In this document: in pieces, positions 1 through 10,701 of the stretch | Layout: each line of letters begins with the position of its first letter | How positions within the stretch are numbered: the first letter of the stretch is position 1 | Origin: Cheilinus undulatus | Lineage: Eukaryota > Chordata > Actinopteri > Labriformes > Labridae | NCBI RefSeq assembly: GCF_018320785.1 | Contig: NC_054869.1 | Span: 31,164,289-31,228,288 of the forward strand | Reading direction: 5' to 3' | DNA: 64,000 nt | Notes under the pieces: model-generated | The model's database searches: none | Seen by the model: the letters and a program-made list of their open reading frames with translations, nothing else | What the model was told of the DNA's origin: nothing | Translations under genes and position numbers: made by a program

Positions 1-282
1 CAGTAGGCTGTAGATTTGACAAACTGCACAAACTGAAGATGTAGTGCAGTGAGCTGTCAGTGAATTAGCCTTTATAGAAGTAATAAATCCCACAAACAAT
101 ACTCAATGTTACGTGTCAGTTGTGCTTTTTTGATAGGATACATTGTTATATGATGATTAAAGAGTGTCAGATCAATTTTGTAGAGAATTCTGTTCATCAA
201 GAGTTATAGATGTTTTGGCTGACCTCATAAATTAATTCATAGTAAGGTTTGTTTTTTCAGAGGGTCATTGTGAAATATTAAT
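1..282. other. No recognisable feature
   Basis: AT-rich sequence at the window edge. I see no gene, RNA or repeat terminus that I can support. Confidence 0.5.
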
Positions 283-462
283 TTTGGAGGCCTTTTTGCT
301 TTTATTTGGAGAGGACAGTAGAAAGTGTAGGAAATCAGGGAGAGAGAGTGGGGAATGACATGCAGAAAAGGAGCCACAGGTCATATTTGAACCTTCACTG
401 CTCACTTGGGAGACGTGTCCATACATGAGGAGTGACCTAACAATTACACCATCTGCAGCCTT
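283..462 (-). repeat. tRNA-derived SINE, degenerate copy
   Basis: Read on the plus strand this carries the reverse complement of a common fish tRNA-related SINE body: an element tail (TTTGCTTTTATTTGGAGAGG), then AGAGAGAGTGGGGAATGACA, then a decayed tRNA-like head around 370-460. The same arrangement recurs near 33.0, 43.6 and 45.6 kb, where the polymerase III boxes are better preserved. The head here is eroded, so the assignment rests on body similarity to the better copies. Confidence 0.6.
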
Positions 463-775
463 GTTGAAGTCATATTTTAAACCACACTTTGTTTTACATG
501 AGTACACCCACCGTACTCGGCTTATACCAACACAGAGATGAGCTATCATTTAAAAACAGTTGCATTGCTTGTTGTTGCAGCAGTTGAGATGCATTTTTAT
601 TAACTGTGAGCATTTTTTTTTACCACGTCTTAATTGTTCTTATAAATGAACAACCTATCTCTAATTCTATTTTAACTGTTTCTTTCACTGAATGCAAAAC
701 ATTGGTAGGTTTACTAATTGATTGATGTGTATAAGTGAGTGTTAAATGTTAACATGATAAAAAATTCAGCTATTC
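463..775. other. AT-rich spacer
   Basis: No open frame with family features and no repeat terminus that I can support. Confidence 0.4.
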
Positions 776-1240
776 AAGCTTGTAGCTCCTTCAGAGTAGT
801 CACAGGTGTCTTGGTGGCCTCCCTCTTGCTTGCACAGTCAGTTTGTGAGGACGGCCTGATCTTGACAGATTTACGCAGGTGCCGTATTCCCTCCATTTCT
901 TGATGGTGGATTTAAGTGAACTTGGGGATGTTCAGAAATTGATACTTTTTGATCCATCCCCTGACTCATACTTTTACCTTCAATAACCCTTTTTTGCTGA
1001 GTTGCTTGGAGTGTTCTTCTGTCTTCATGGTGTAATGGTAGCCAGGACTACTGATTAACCAGTGACTGGACCTTTCTTCAGGCATCTTCATATTACAATC
1101 ATTTGAGACACATTTGCTGCAATCAGGTGATCGCTGTGTCACTAATTGTGAGACTGCTAGAACCACTTGGCCAGTGCTCTGTTAAATTCAGTCAGTCAGT
1201 TTAGGGGGTAAATGTTTTTGCAGTCACTTAAAAGTAAGGG
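776..1240 (-). mobile_element. Tc1-like transposon fragment, transposase 5' end
   Basis: On the minus strand an ATG at 1028 begins MKTEEHSKQLSKKG, which matches the usual start of one fish Tc1 transposase family. The frame breaks after about 20 residues. Further left, the sequence (for example GTCTTGGTGGCCTCCCTC) still resembles the paired-like DNA-binding region of that transposase. The 5' untranslated part runs right to about 1240. No catalytic domain or right-hand terminal repeat is visible, so this is a dead fragment. Confidence 0.65.
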
Positions 1241-2278
<1,038 letters not shown>

Positions 2279-2350
2279 TAGCTGTTATTTCACAAAACCC
2301 CCTAGCCGTACTTTCAGTTCGTGATGAAGGGAGAGTTCTTGTGAGATTAG

Positions 2351-2425
2351 CACGCTGGTGAGAAGTCTAACATTTGCAAGTTCTGCAGAGATAGTTTTTT
2401 TGATTCATGTGATTTTAAAATGACA
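2351..2425 (+). pseudogene. Eroded zinc-finger remnant
   Basis: Read from 2351 the frame gives HAGEKSNICKFCRDSFF followed by a stop near 2426. This is the linker, the CxxC pair and the conserved Phe of a C2H2 finger whose histidine half has decayed. It lies 73 nt past the stop of the fused relic upstream and is in the right order to be its next finger. Confidence 0.55.
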
Positions 2426-3205
2426 CTTTGAATCACATGCGGAGTGATGGCTGCTTTCTCTTATTCAGTGCAAATCAGTGTTCAAGTGATAGGGGGATCA
2501 CTTTTTCTTGCTGTATTGTAACTTCATTTTCAACAAGGTTGTCTATTTTTTTACCATCTGTTTTTCATTTTTCAGCATTTAACAGGGACTTTTTTTTTTA
2601 AATACATGCAAAGATAAAGCTAAGAATTTATTCATGTTGACAACGTGACACCTGTCAGTATCTTTGTTGCAGTACTTTTCATTTCAATTTTTTGTATTTG
2701 GCCAAAGATTTTACTGCACAAATTGCAGATGATCCACATGGCTAAATAAACTAAAAATAAACAATCTTTTTTAAATATTATTTTATGTTCTTACAACAGA
2801 TGTTTTTGTTACAATGATGATGTGTGTGTCAAGTGTGTGTCAGGTGCAAAACCAATAAGTTCTGTTATTCATTCAGAGCTGCAGATGGGTTGTGGTGTTA
2901 TGGTGAAGAATGGTTCTTTAGAACACTTGTCCCAAACCTGGGGTCGTTTACTCTGAGGTTGTCAAAACTAGATTGCCATAATTACAGAAAGAAAGGAAAT
3001 TTGTGTTTGGTAGATTATTTCTGTGTTGTAACAATGCTTCTTGGCAATCAGTCTAATACTGTCCACAGCCTGTTTATTTCCCTTTTAAATGGTGCCACAT
3101 TTGTAAGGAACATGCATTTCCTACATCACTGTCTTGCTTAATCTGAAAATAAGAGTAGGCAAAAAAGAAAACCCCATATCAACTCCGCTCCTAATCAATG
3201 ACATT
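2426..3205. other. Spacer between zinc-finger relic and first intact gene
   Basis: AT-rich. It contains AATAAA signals at 2745 and 2756 and a 105-codon open frame at 2824-3141. That frame has no recognisable domain and no sign of conservation, so it is probably chance. Confidence 0.4.
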
Positions 3206-3358
3206 CGTCGGTAGGTGGCAGTATTGTACCTTTAGCTGGTTTTCCAGCCGCCAGTCACAACAAAAGAAGACTAAGGCAGCGGAAGTAAACAGAAGCTGTA
3301 TGTGAGATGTCCCTCTATTCTTACTGTACATAAATACCAACTCTATAACTTCGTAACA
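3206..3358 (+). promoter_or_regulatory. Promoter-proximal region of the six-finger gene
   Basis: The motif GGTGGCAGTATTGTACC (3214-3230) ends 129 nt before the start codon. A related motif, GGTGGCGGTAATGCGCC, lies at a similar distance before the next gene. An ETS-like GCGGAAGTAAAC at 3279-3290 recurs before the 860-aa gene. No TATA box is evident. A promoter role is inferred from position and recurrence. Confidence 0.45.
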
Positions 3359-4572
3359 ATGTCTTCAGTTCAATATTTGAGAGACTTTATCAACGAGCGA
3401 CTGACGGTCGCTGCTGAAGAAATTTTCGGAGTTATTGAAAGAACTATAGTCGAATACGAAGAGGAGATCAATCGTCATCGGTGCCTGATTAATGATGGTT
3501 GGAAACCTGAGAGGGAATCACACAGGACAGGTGCGTAAAAATTAAGTTTTTTATTAAGAAAAATCATATATTCTCTGGTATAGTTTTCTTGCATGTCTGC
3601 TTTTTTCCACTTAACCCTCAAAGGGAGGTCTAAATACTGTTGTTCTGCGTCCCTCCAGAGCTCTTACATCAAGACGTCTGTAAGGAGGAACAGGAGGTTT
3701 TCTCTGATCAGCAGCTCTGCAACCAGGAGAGGAACTCCAGACTGGACCAGGAGGATCAAGAGTCTTCGCAGATTAAAGAGGAACAGGATGAGATGCGCAC
3801 CGGTCAGGAGGGAGAGCAGTGTGAACTGAAGAGGGAGAGTGAATTCTTTGAGTTGACTCTTGTTAGTGAGAAAAGTGACCCTGAAACGAAAAGTGACAAT
3901 CAGTGCTTCTCTCAAAGCTCTAATGATGCTGAGTACCAAGACCAGACAGCACTGACACCTGAGACTACAGAGCCAGATCTCCAGAAGAGTTATCAAGAAA
4001 ACAGTAACAATGTTTACAACTCAGCCATGGCTTCTGTTAAGTGTTTTACTCACACAAGGACAAAATCTTTCAAATGTGACCCATGTGGAAAAGTTTTTAA
4101 GCACAAATCAAGTTTCGATATACACCAAAGAATCCACACTGGTGAAAGACCATACCCCTGCAACATCTGTGGGAAAAGTTTTTCCCGAACGCCTGACTTA
4201 AATAGACACAAGAGAATCCACTCAGGTGAGAAGCCATATCCATGTGAAATATGCGGAAAAGGTTTCCTGCTTAAATGTCTCGTGAAAAACCACATGAAAA
4301 TGCACACAGGTGAGAAACCTTTCTCCTGCAACAGCTGTGGGAAAAGATTTTCCCGGACACCAGACTTAAAAAGGCACATAAGGATCCACACAGGTGAAAA
4401 GCCGTACACTTGTGAGACATGTGGGAGACCTTTTAGGTACAGAAGCGACTTAATAGTCCACACAAGAAGAGCCCACACTGGGGAGAAGCCTTACGTTTGT
4501 AACACTTGTGGGAAAAGATACTATGATTCATCTCAACTGGCAAAGCACACAGCATTGCACTTAGATAAATAA
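3359..4572 (+). CDS. Six-finger C2H2 zinc-finger protein, two exons
   Basis: Exon 1 is 3359-3530 (172 nt, ends in phase 1, donor GTGCGT) and exon 2 is 3659-4572 (acceptor CTCCAG). The spliced product is 361 aa. I chose the ATG at 3359 because it matches MSSV/MTSV in the relatives; an in-frame ATG at 3302 exists upstream. Residues 1-57 form the conserved N-terminal helical domain (FINERLTVAAEEIFGV). Residues 58-194 are an acidic linker with IKEE at 96-99, a sumoylation-type consensus. Six C2H2 fingers start near residues 195, 223, 251, 279, 307 and 336, joined by TGEKP-type linkers. The fifth has an extra residue between its histidines. Fingers 2 and 4 share the helix SRTPDL(N/K)RH, so their predicted base contacts are the same. 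AATAAA signals follow at 4795 and 4810. The protein is probably a nuclear sequence-specific DNA-binding regulator. Targets are unknown, and C2H2 families of this kind have no one-to-one names. Confidence 0.88.
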
Positions 4573-6166
4573 CCTTGTGTTTTCAACACTGATGGGAACT
4601 GCTTCAGCTTATGTTAAAGTTACATCTCTGTAATTTCCTATAAAGGAGAAATGAAACACCTTACTGTGTAGAAGGAACAAATTTTAACAGTGTCATTAAG
4701 CTATCTTAAGGGATTATAGTTGTTTTTCCACAAATCTCATCGAGAACATGTCGAACTTTAACTGTCTTTTAAAGTGCAGGTTACAACACAAGGAAATAAA
4801 ATGTCTGGAAATAAATGCTTCTGTTATGTTTTTGTTCATAATTCAATTCAAGAGAATTTAAAGGGGAGATGAGACACACAAAAGTACATGCTTTGTTTGG
4901 ACCTTTATGCTAACAAAAATACAGTCGTACTTTTAAAAGATTCTAGTTTTGTGCCCACTTTACTTCTGTGGCCATTCCATGTGCTCAAAGATAAAAGAAG
5001 AGACCAAGATGGTATTTTTTTAAACATAAGCCAACCATTAAAATTAGTGCCTCCAAACGGAAAAAATAAACAGCAGAGAAGTCGAACTGCTACTGTTACC
5101 TGTGGCCTCTGCATACTGTGATGGTTTTTGACGCTTGTATTCATTATTCTTCATGCCAAAGAAAACAGACAAAAACCTCCATGTAACTTCCCAGCCCATT
5201 TCAGATCCTTCCTCAGGAGGAATCATAGGAGAGGGTGCAAAATGAAATATAAAAAAAACCAAACCAAAACAAAACAAAACAAAAAACAAGGAAAAAAAGG
5301 AAGGGCTGCAATTACTCTTCACTGACATCATGAAAGCTCATAGTCATCTCAGACCAAAAGATGGATAACTGACAGTTAAATCAGGAGATACTTAATACGA
5401 GTTTAACAATTTATTTACACATTTTAATGCAAGAGAAATGTGTTAAGTCTTTGGCCATTAGACTTCATCTTGATGACGTCACGCACTTGAAGGGGTAGTG
5501 AGGCAAATGCCAGGAATAGGATACCCCCTTATGGAGTCTAGCTTTGCACCATTCAATTTTTTTGTACTTATAACAAAAGAAAAAAAAGAAAAAGATACAA
5601 GTGAATGTAGTAGATCAAGTTGACAAATGATTTTGGGGACACTAAACCATAATTTCCTAAGGTCCTGTCCCTACAACTAGACTGGTTTAGCTGCAAGTTT
5701 TGACAAATAAATCTAGTACTAAGAGGCCCCCATGCATTAAGTGTTAAAAATTTAAATGATCAAAAATAAGGAGTAAAATAAGGATCAAGACCCAAAACAT
5801 GATCATGTACTTCAACATCTAACCAAGAAAAACAGAATAATGCTTTTGTAGTTTACAAGTAAGAGAAAGAAGGTTACAGATGAGCTGGAGATTCATTCAT
5901 ACACAGATTGCAGCCACTGTCTCTCACTTTTTATCTCTCATGCAAAACGTCAGTGGTTAAACATGCTTTGAACAACTAAAGAAATTCTGATATGTTGACC
6001 CAGTGTCACTTTGACTTTGTTGGCAGGGGTCTCTCCTCACCTTCTCTCTCAGGTTGGCTTATATATGGGCTAGTTATATACAGTGAATTTAGAATTTTTT
6101 TAAAATCTGTTTTAATTTTGTACAGAAGTAAATGTTCAGTTTAAAATTTGTTCCCATCCCTGTGCC
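4573..6166. other. 3' flank and spacer, with a CRE-like site
   Basis: The 3' flank of the six-finger gene, with polyadenylation signals near 4795-4815. A/C-rich simple sequence lies at about 5251-5290. A perfect CRE palindrome TGACGTCA sits at 5474-5481, with no nearby gene start to give it a role. Open frames here look like chance. Confidence 0.45.
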
Positions 6167-6270
6167 AGTGGTTCCTAAAGTGGGCCGTGAACCCCTCCAG
6201 GGGGTTTGCAGTGTCATGACAGAGCTGATGACCTCAGCACTGAAGACGAGGAGTTGCTCACTGATGTAAC
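6167..6270. mobile_element. hAT-like terminal fragment
   Basis: CAGTGGTTCCTAAAGTGG followed by CCCCTCCAGGGGG resembles the end of Charlie/hAT-type fish elements. A related stretch is at 11266-11345. I find no partner terminus or 8-bp target duplication, so the call is weak. Confidence 0.35.
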
Positions 6271-6477
6271 CTCAGATTCAACAATGAAGTTACAGTTCAA
6301 GTCCAAGACATTGTCTGTGCTTTGGACCAGAATGGAAAAGGAGTACCCACTATCGGCAGAATAGCCACAGTCACACTCTTCTCCTTGCAAAATCGCACTG
6401 CCCTATGCATATATATTTTAAAATAATAGGATAAAGGCACGTGTTGTTTTAATGCTTGTACCAATGAATGAGGCATA

Positions 6478-8110
6478 CAGTCCCCTCCAAAAGTATTGGA
6501 ATGGTGGGCCCAATTCCTTTATTTTTGCTGTAGATTAAATACATTTAGGTTTGACATTAAAAGATGAATATGAGACAAGAGATCAATATTTCAGCTTTTA
6601 TTTCCAGGTATTTTCACCTGGATCCAATGAACCACTTTGAAGATAGCACTCTTTGTTTTAACTGTTTTAATGTGAGTAAAAGTATTCCCACATGTGACTG
6701 TTAAGTGTGTTTTGTTGCCCAGATGTGTCTTATTACATTGATTATTCAAATGATAAATAGTGCTGAATGTCTATGCTTAGTTTCAGATTTGGGTTTTGCC
6801 TTTGGAGGCTGCATTTATAGTTGAGAGTTGTAATTAACATGAAAACCAGAGAGCTGTCTATTAGTGAAAAACAAGCAACTGTGAAGCTGAGAGAAGATGG
6901 TAGATCCATCAGAGCCATTTCACAAACATTAGCCATAGCCAGTACAATCATTTGGAATGTCCTGAAGAAGATAGAAACCACTGATGTATTAAGTAACAGA
7001 TGTTGAATGGGTAGACCAAGGAAAACAGCAGCAATTGACTACAGAAACATTGTGAGAGCTGTAAAGACAGACTATTAAACAACTGTTAGTGACATCAGCA
7101 ACAACCTCCAGAGGGCAAGAGTGAAGGTATCACCACCTACTGTTCACGAAGACTTCATGAACAAAAGTACAGAGGCTACACCAGAAGATGCAAACCCCTC
7201 ATTTGCAAGAAGAACAGGAAGGCCGGGCTGGAATTTGCCAAAAAGAACAGAGACCACCCTCAAAACTTCTGAACAAAGTTTTATGGACTGATAAGACAAA
7301 GATGAGCCTTTACCAAAGTGATGGAAAGACTAAAGTTTGGAGAATGAAAGGATCTGCTCCTGATCTCAAACACAAGCTCATCTGTAAAACACAGTGGAGG
7401 TAATGTCATGGCTTGGGCTTGCATGTCTTCTTCTGTGACAGGCTCATTAATCAACACTGATGCTGTAACACATGATGGCAGCAGCAAAATGAACTCAGAC
7501 GTCTACAGGAACATTTTTTCTGCCAATTTCAAGAAAGATGCAACCAAACTGACTGTGAGATCCTTCATCATGCAGCAAGATAATGACCCAAAACTCACTG
7601 CCAAAACAACAAAGGAGTTCATCAGAGGAAAGAAGTGGTTTTAGAGTGGCCAAGTCAATCTCGAGACTTAAACACTATAGAGCATGCATTTTGCCTGTTA
7701 AAGAGGAGACTGAAAGGAGTAACTCCCAAAACAAACAACAACTGAAAGAGGCTGTGGTAAAAGCCTGGAGAAGTGTCAAAAAAGAAGAGTACAAAAGTTT
7801 GGTGATGTTAGTGGATCCCAGACTTGATACAGGTATTGCAAGAAAAGGATTTCCAACTAAATATTAAATATTATTCACTTTAATCTGCTTAAAGTCTCTC
7901 TGTTCCAATACTTTTGCTCACCTAAAAATCTGGTGTTCCATTACAAATAAAGCTATCTAAAGTTGTGTATCTGATCCAGATGTAAACACCTGGAAATAAA
8001 TGTTGATCTTTTGTCTCATATTCATCTTTTTGTGTCCAACCCAAATGTTTTCAGTCTACAGCAAAAATCAAGTTTTGGGCCAACCATTCCAATCCTTTTG
8101 GAGGGGACTG
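6478..8110 (+). mobile_element. Full-length Tc1-like transposon
   Basis: The element begins CAGTCCCCTCCAAAAGTATT at 6478 and ends with the inverted TCCTTTTGGAGGGGACTG at 8110. It is flanked by TA dinucleotides at 6476-6477 and 8111-8112, the Tc1/mariner target duplication. The terminal inverted repeats are long, about 140-150 bp, with recognisable matches through the GATCCAGATGT/GGATCC area near 7973 and 6620. Total length is 1633 bp, normal for a Tc1 element. The internal transposase is broken, so the copy is no longer autonomous. Confidence 0.9.
6839..7867 (+). pseudogene. Tc1 transposase pseudogene
   Basis: An ATG at 6839 starts MKTRELSISEKQATVKLRED, the paired-like DNA-binding region of one fish Tc1 transposase family. 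A stop appears after LSNRC, and another TAA comes near 7076. The coding frame then shifts several times: 6839-7005, 7188-7403, 7408-7644 and 7583-7867 use different phases. The first catalytic Asp is kept in WTDKTK near 7285-7310. A second Asp is in MQQDNDPK near 7570. The Glu of the DD34E triad survives in TIEHAF near 7674-7690. The reading ends KGFPTKY at 7867. It cannot make a full transposase. Confidence 0.88.
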
Positions 8111-8323
8111 TAATTTAATAGACACAGGTAAACAGAAGCCAGGACTTGTTTTTAAACTAAAACGTTAAAATGAAATAAAAAAAAATCAAATGCTTAAAAA
8201 AGAAGTCATGGCTGTGTGCTGAAATTGTATTGTAACTGTAATTTATTTTAACATTAAAAGAGAAATGTTTCCATTAAAAAAAAAAATCGTCTTATTACCT
8301 GCCGTTGCTCTTCCACACTAAAG
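8111..8323. other. Spacer, A-rich
   Basis: Short AT-rich spacer between the Tc1 element and the promoter region of the four-finger gene, with an A-run near 8276-8287. Confidence 0.4.
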
Positions 8324-8452
8324 GGTGGCGGTAATGCGCCATCACGTTGTCTGCAGCCGACATGAAAAAAAGAACGAGGAGTAGAAGAAGAGAGGAACCT
8401 GTATTGTTCAGCTAGTACTTGACGCCGCAGCTTGTAAGTTTATTCTTTAAAA
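8324..8452 (+). promoter_or_regulatory. Promoter-proximal region of the four-finger gene
   Basis: GGTGGCGGTAATGCGCC at 8324-8340 ends 113 nt before the start codon. It matches 13 of 17 positions of the motif before the six-finger gene. A purine-rich GAAGAAGAG stretch follows near 8385. The role is inferred from position. Confidence 0.45.
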
Positions 8453-9737
8453 ATGGAGATGTCTTCAGTGAATTGTCTGAAAAGTTTCGTGAACGAGAGA
8501 TTGACAGTCGCAGCTGAAGAAATATTTGGAGTGTTTGAAAAAACTTTACTTGTGTACCAAGAGGAGATCGTTCGTCAGCGCAGACTGTTAGATATCGTCC
8601 TGAAACCAGACATAAAACTACAAAAGACAGGTGTGTCAAACATATATATTTGAAGTTGATTTATATTTGTTTTATGAAAACCCAATAAATGCATCTGAAT
8701 AGATACTATCTAAATGACTAGCAGTCCATGGAGGGTCAGCGCTGTAATAAGATCACGCTGTCCTTTGTGTTTCTTATAATAGTTGGAGTTGCACAGAAAT
8801 ATATACCAGTTTCTATGTTCATATATTTTATTAATAATTCCCAACCAAACATCAAAACGAGCAGCTAAACTGATGTGACCGTTAATTTGGTCAAATATAT
8901 CATGCATATTCAATGAACAATAGTAATCATAGCATCTCACGTGAAAACGTCATATTTAGTCCATGACTGACACTTCTTTGGCTTCTACCATAGCAGAGGT
9001 AGCATTGTCGTTATGAAAATGAGGAGTACATGCTTTGTTTACCTTCAGATATCCCAAGGCCAATCGAAGACGAGGGTGTTCTTGATCAGGAGACCAGTGC
9101 CTGCCTGGACCATGGAGATCCAAAGTTTCAGATTAAACAGGAACAAGAGGAAGTCTGTTCCAGTTATGAAGAAGAGCAGTTTGCACTGCACCAGGATACA
9201 GAGGCCTTTAAGTTGAGTCCTGGCTGTGAGGGAAGTAACAACAGTGAAGACCGGACTCTACTGTTGGATCCTGATCTAACTCAAAGTCCCACAGAGCAAG
9301 AACCTCAATCCAACTATTCAGATGAATGGATACAATCTGAATCTGACAGAGTGAACTTTTCAGTCACAGACCTAAATGTTGATCAGCATTTAGGCACAAG
9401 AGAAAAGCAGCACATGTGCTGCATTTGTGGGAAAAGTTTTAAAAATAATTCAGAATTGAAACTGCACATGAGAAATCACACGGGTGAAAAGCTTTTCCGT
9501 TGCATGTACTGCAACAAAGAGTTTGGATTCAACTCATCACTGTCCAGGCATCTTCGTGTGCACACGGGGGAGAAGCCTTATGAGTGTAGTTTGTGTGGAA
9601 AAAGATTTAACGTCAGCACAACTTTGAAAGTCCACTACAGAATCCACACTGGTGAAAAACCGTATAAATGTAAGATATGTGAAAAGGCTTTTACCACCTG
9701 CTCAAACTTAAAGAAGCACATGTCTTTACATCAGTAA
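8453..9737 (+). CDS. Four-finger C2H2 zinc-finger protein, two exons
   Basis: Exon 1 is 8453-8630 (donor GTGTGT) and exon 2 is 9049-9737 (acceptor CCTTCAG). The 418-nt intron sits in the same phase as in the relatives. The product is 288 aa from the ATG at 8453, which has A at -3 and G at +4. A second ATG at 8459 gives the family start MSSV and 286 aa. Residues 1-59 are the conserved N-terminal domain (NERLTVAAEEIFGVFEKT, RQRRLLD). The linker holds IKQE at residues 88-91, in the same place as IKEE in the relatives. Four C2H2 fingers begin near residues 181, 209, 237 and 265; the last ends one residue before the stop. Linkers are TGEK(P/L). A possible polyadenylation signal AATAAA is at 10503. 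It is likely a nuclear DNA-binding regulator; its target is unknown. Confidence 0.87.
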
Positions 9738-10469
9738 AGTGGGGAATAGAAAACTGTACTGAAAAGCTTCCTGAAATTACAATGCTGCAGGCTGTGACCC
9801 TCTGTATTCAAACTTTTAAATGAATGCAACTGAATACTGTGGCTGGTATTGTCTTCTAGTTTTGGCAAGCATCGAAAATGTTTGAAAATGCACATTCTTT
9901 CCTTGACCTACTAATACTTAGAGCTATCTCACAAAGGGATATTGTAGAATTTACTTTTATTTAAGGTCATGATGTGTCATTACTTACCAGTGATGTGCTG
10001 TTTGTGAATAACTTCTTTTGAGTGAGGCTCCTGTTTGAGACCTGGCTTACCTTTTGCCTTTTTGTTTTTTAGTAAACAGCAGAAAAAAAGGATGATCTTT
10101 TCTCCACGCTGCTGGGCACTAGGCATACTAGGACAGGTGCTTGATAGTATAACATTGAAGTTTCTGGAACATACAGTAAATCTTATTAAATAGTGTTATT
10201 TGGGGATTTATAAGGTATAATACATAGTTTTTTGGTTAGGGTAAAATGTTCCATATCTAGAGTGTGATTTATTAGGAGTCATTACTGTTTTTGACTGAAT
10301 GATGTTTATTTAATCCAGTTTTTTCATTTGATTTAAATATATAACAAAAGCTTGCTTGTGAAAAAAAAGTTCATTTTTTTTTATATTAAAAGATGTATTT
10401 CATATCAGTATTTTACTCACTTGTAATCTGTGGTCTGGTGTTATTTTGTAATTATATATTTATATTTTT
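9738..10469. other. 3' flank and spacer
   Basis: AT-rich 3' flank of the four-finger gene. No coding or repeat feature that I can support. Confidence 0.4.
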
Positions 10470-10701
10470 ATAGAGATCGGTGTGGATAGTTATTTTTCCA
10501 AGAATAAAACCTGGTAATGTGTCATATTAAGTCAAGTAAATTCAGGAAATGTCTTGCCAAGCAAAAGCACTGGGAATATCCGAGCCGCACGTTAATGCAG
10601 CTTGGGCGGAAGTAAAAGGAGAACTGTGAGCAGAAGTCAAGCTAGCATGAAGAGTTTTTCAAAGTTTTAATGAAAGAAAGTGAATAATTTTTAGTTCAAC
10701 A
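10470..10701 (+). promoter_or_regulatory. Promoter-proximal region of the 860-aa gene, duplicated at 16.6 kb
   Basis: An ETS-like GCGGAAGTAAAA at 10606-10617 matches the one before the six-finger gene. CGTTAATGCAGC at about 10590 may be a diverged form of the GTAATGCGCC motif. The block from GATCGGTGTGGATAGTTATT onward aligns with the flank of the decayed exon 1 at 16555-16870, so promoter and exon were duplicated together. Confidence 0.45.

Noticed and set aside
2824..3141. 105-codon open frame as a possible gene
   Set aside because: No recognisable domain, no splice or promoter context, and it lies in AT-rich spacer after a pseudogene. Frames of this length are expected by chance.
4050..4478. 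142-codon minus-strand frame
   Set aside because: It is an antisense frame of the finger array of the six-finger gene, with the repeated GFSPVWI-type motif arising from the complement of TGEKPY linkers.
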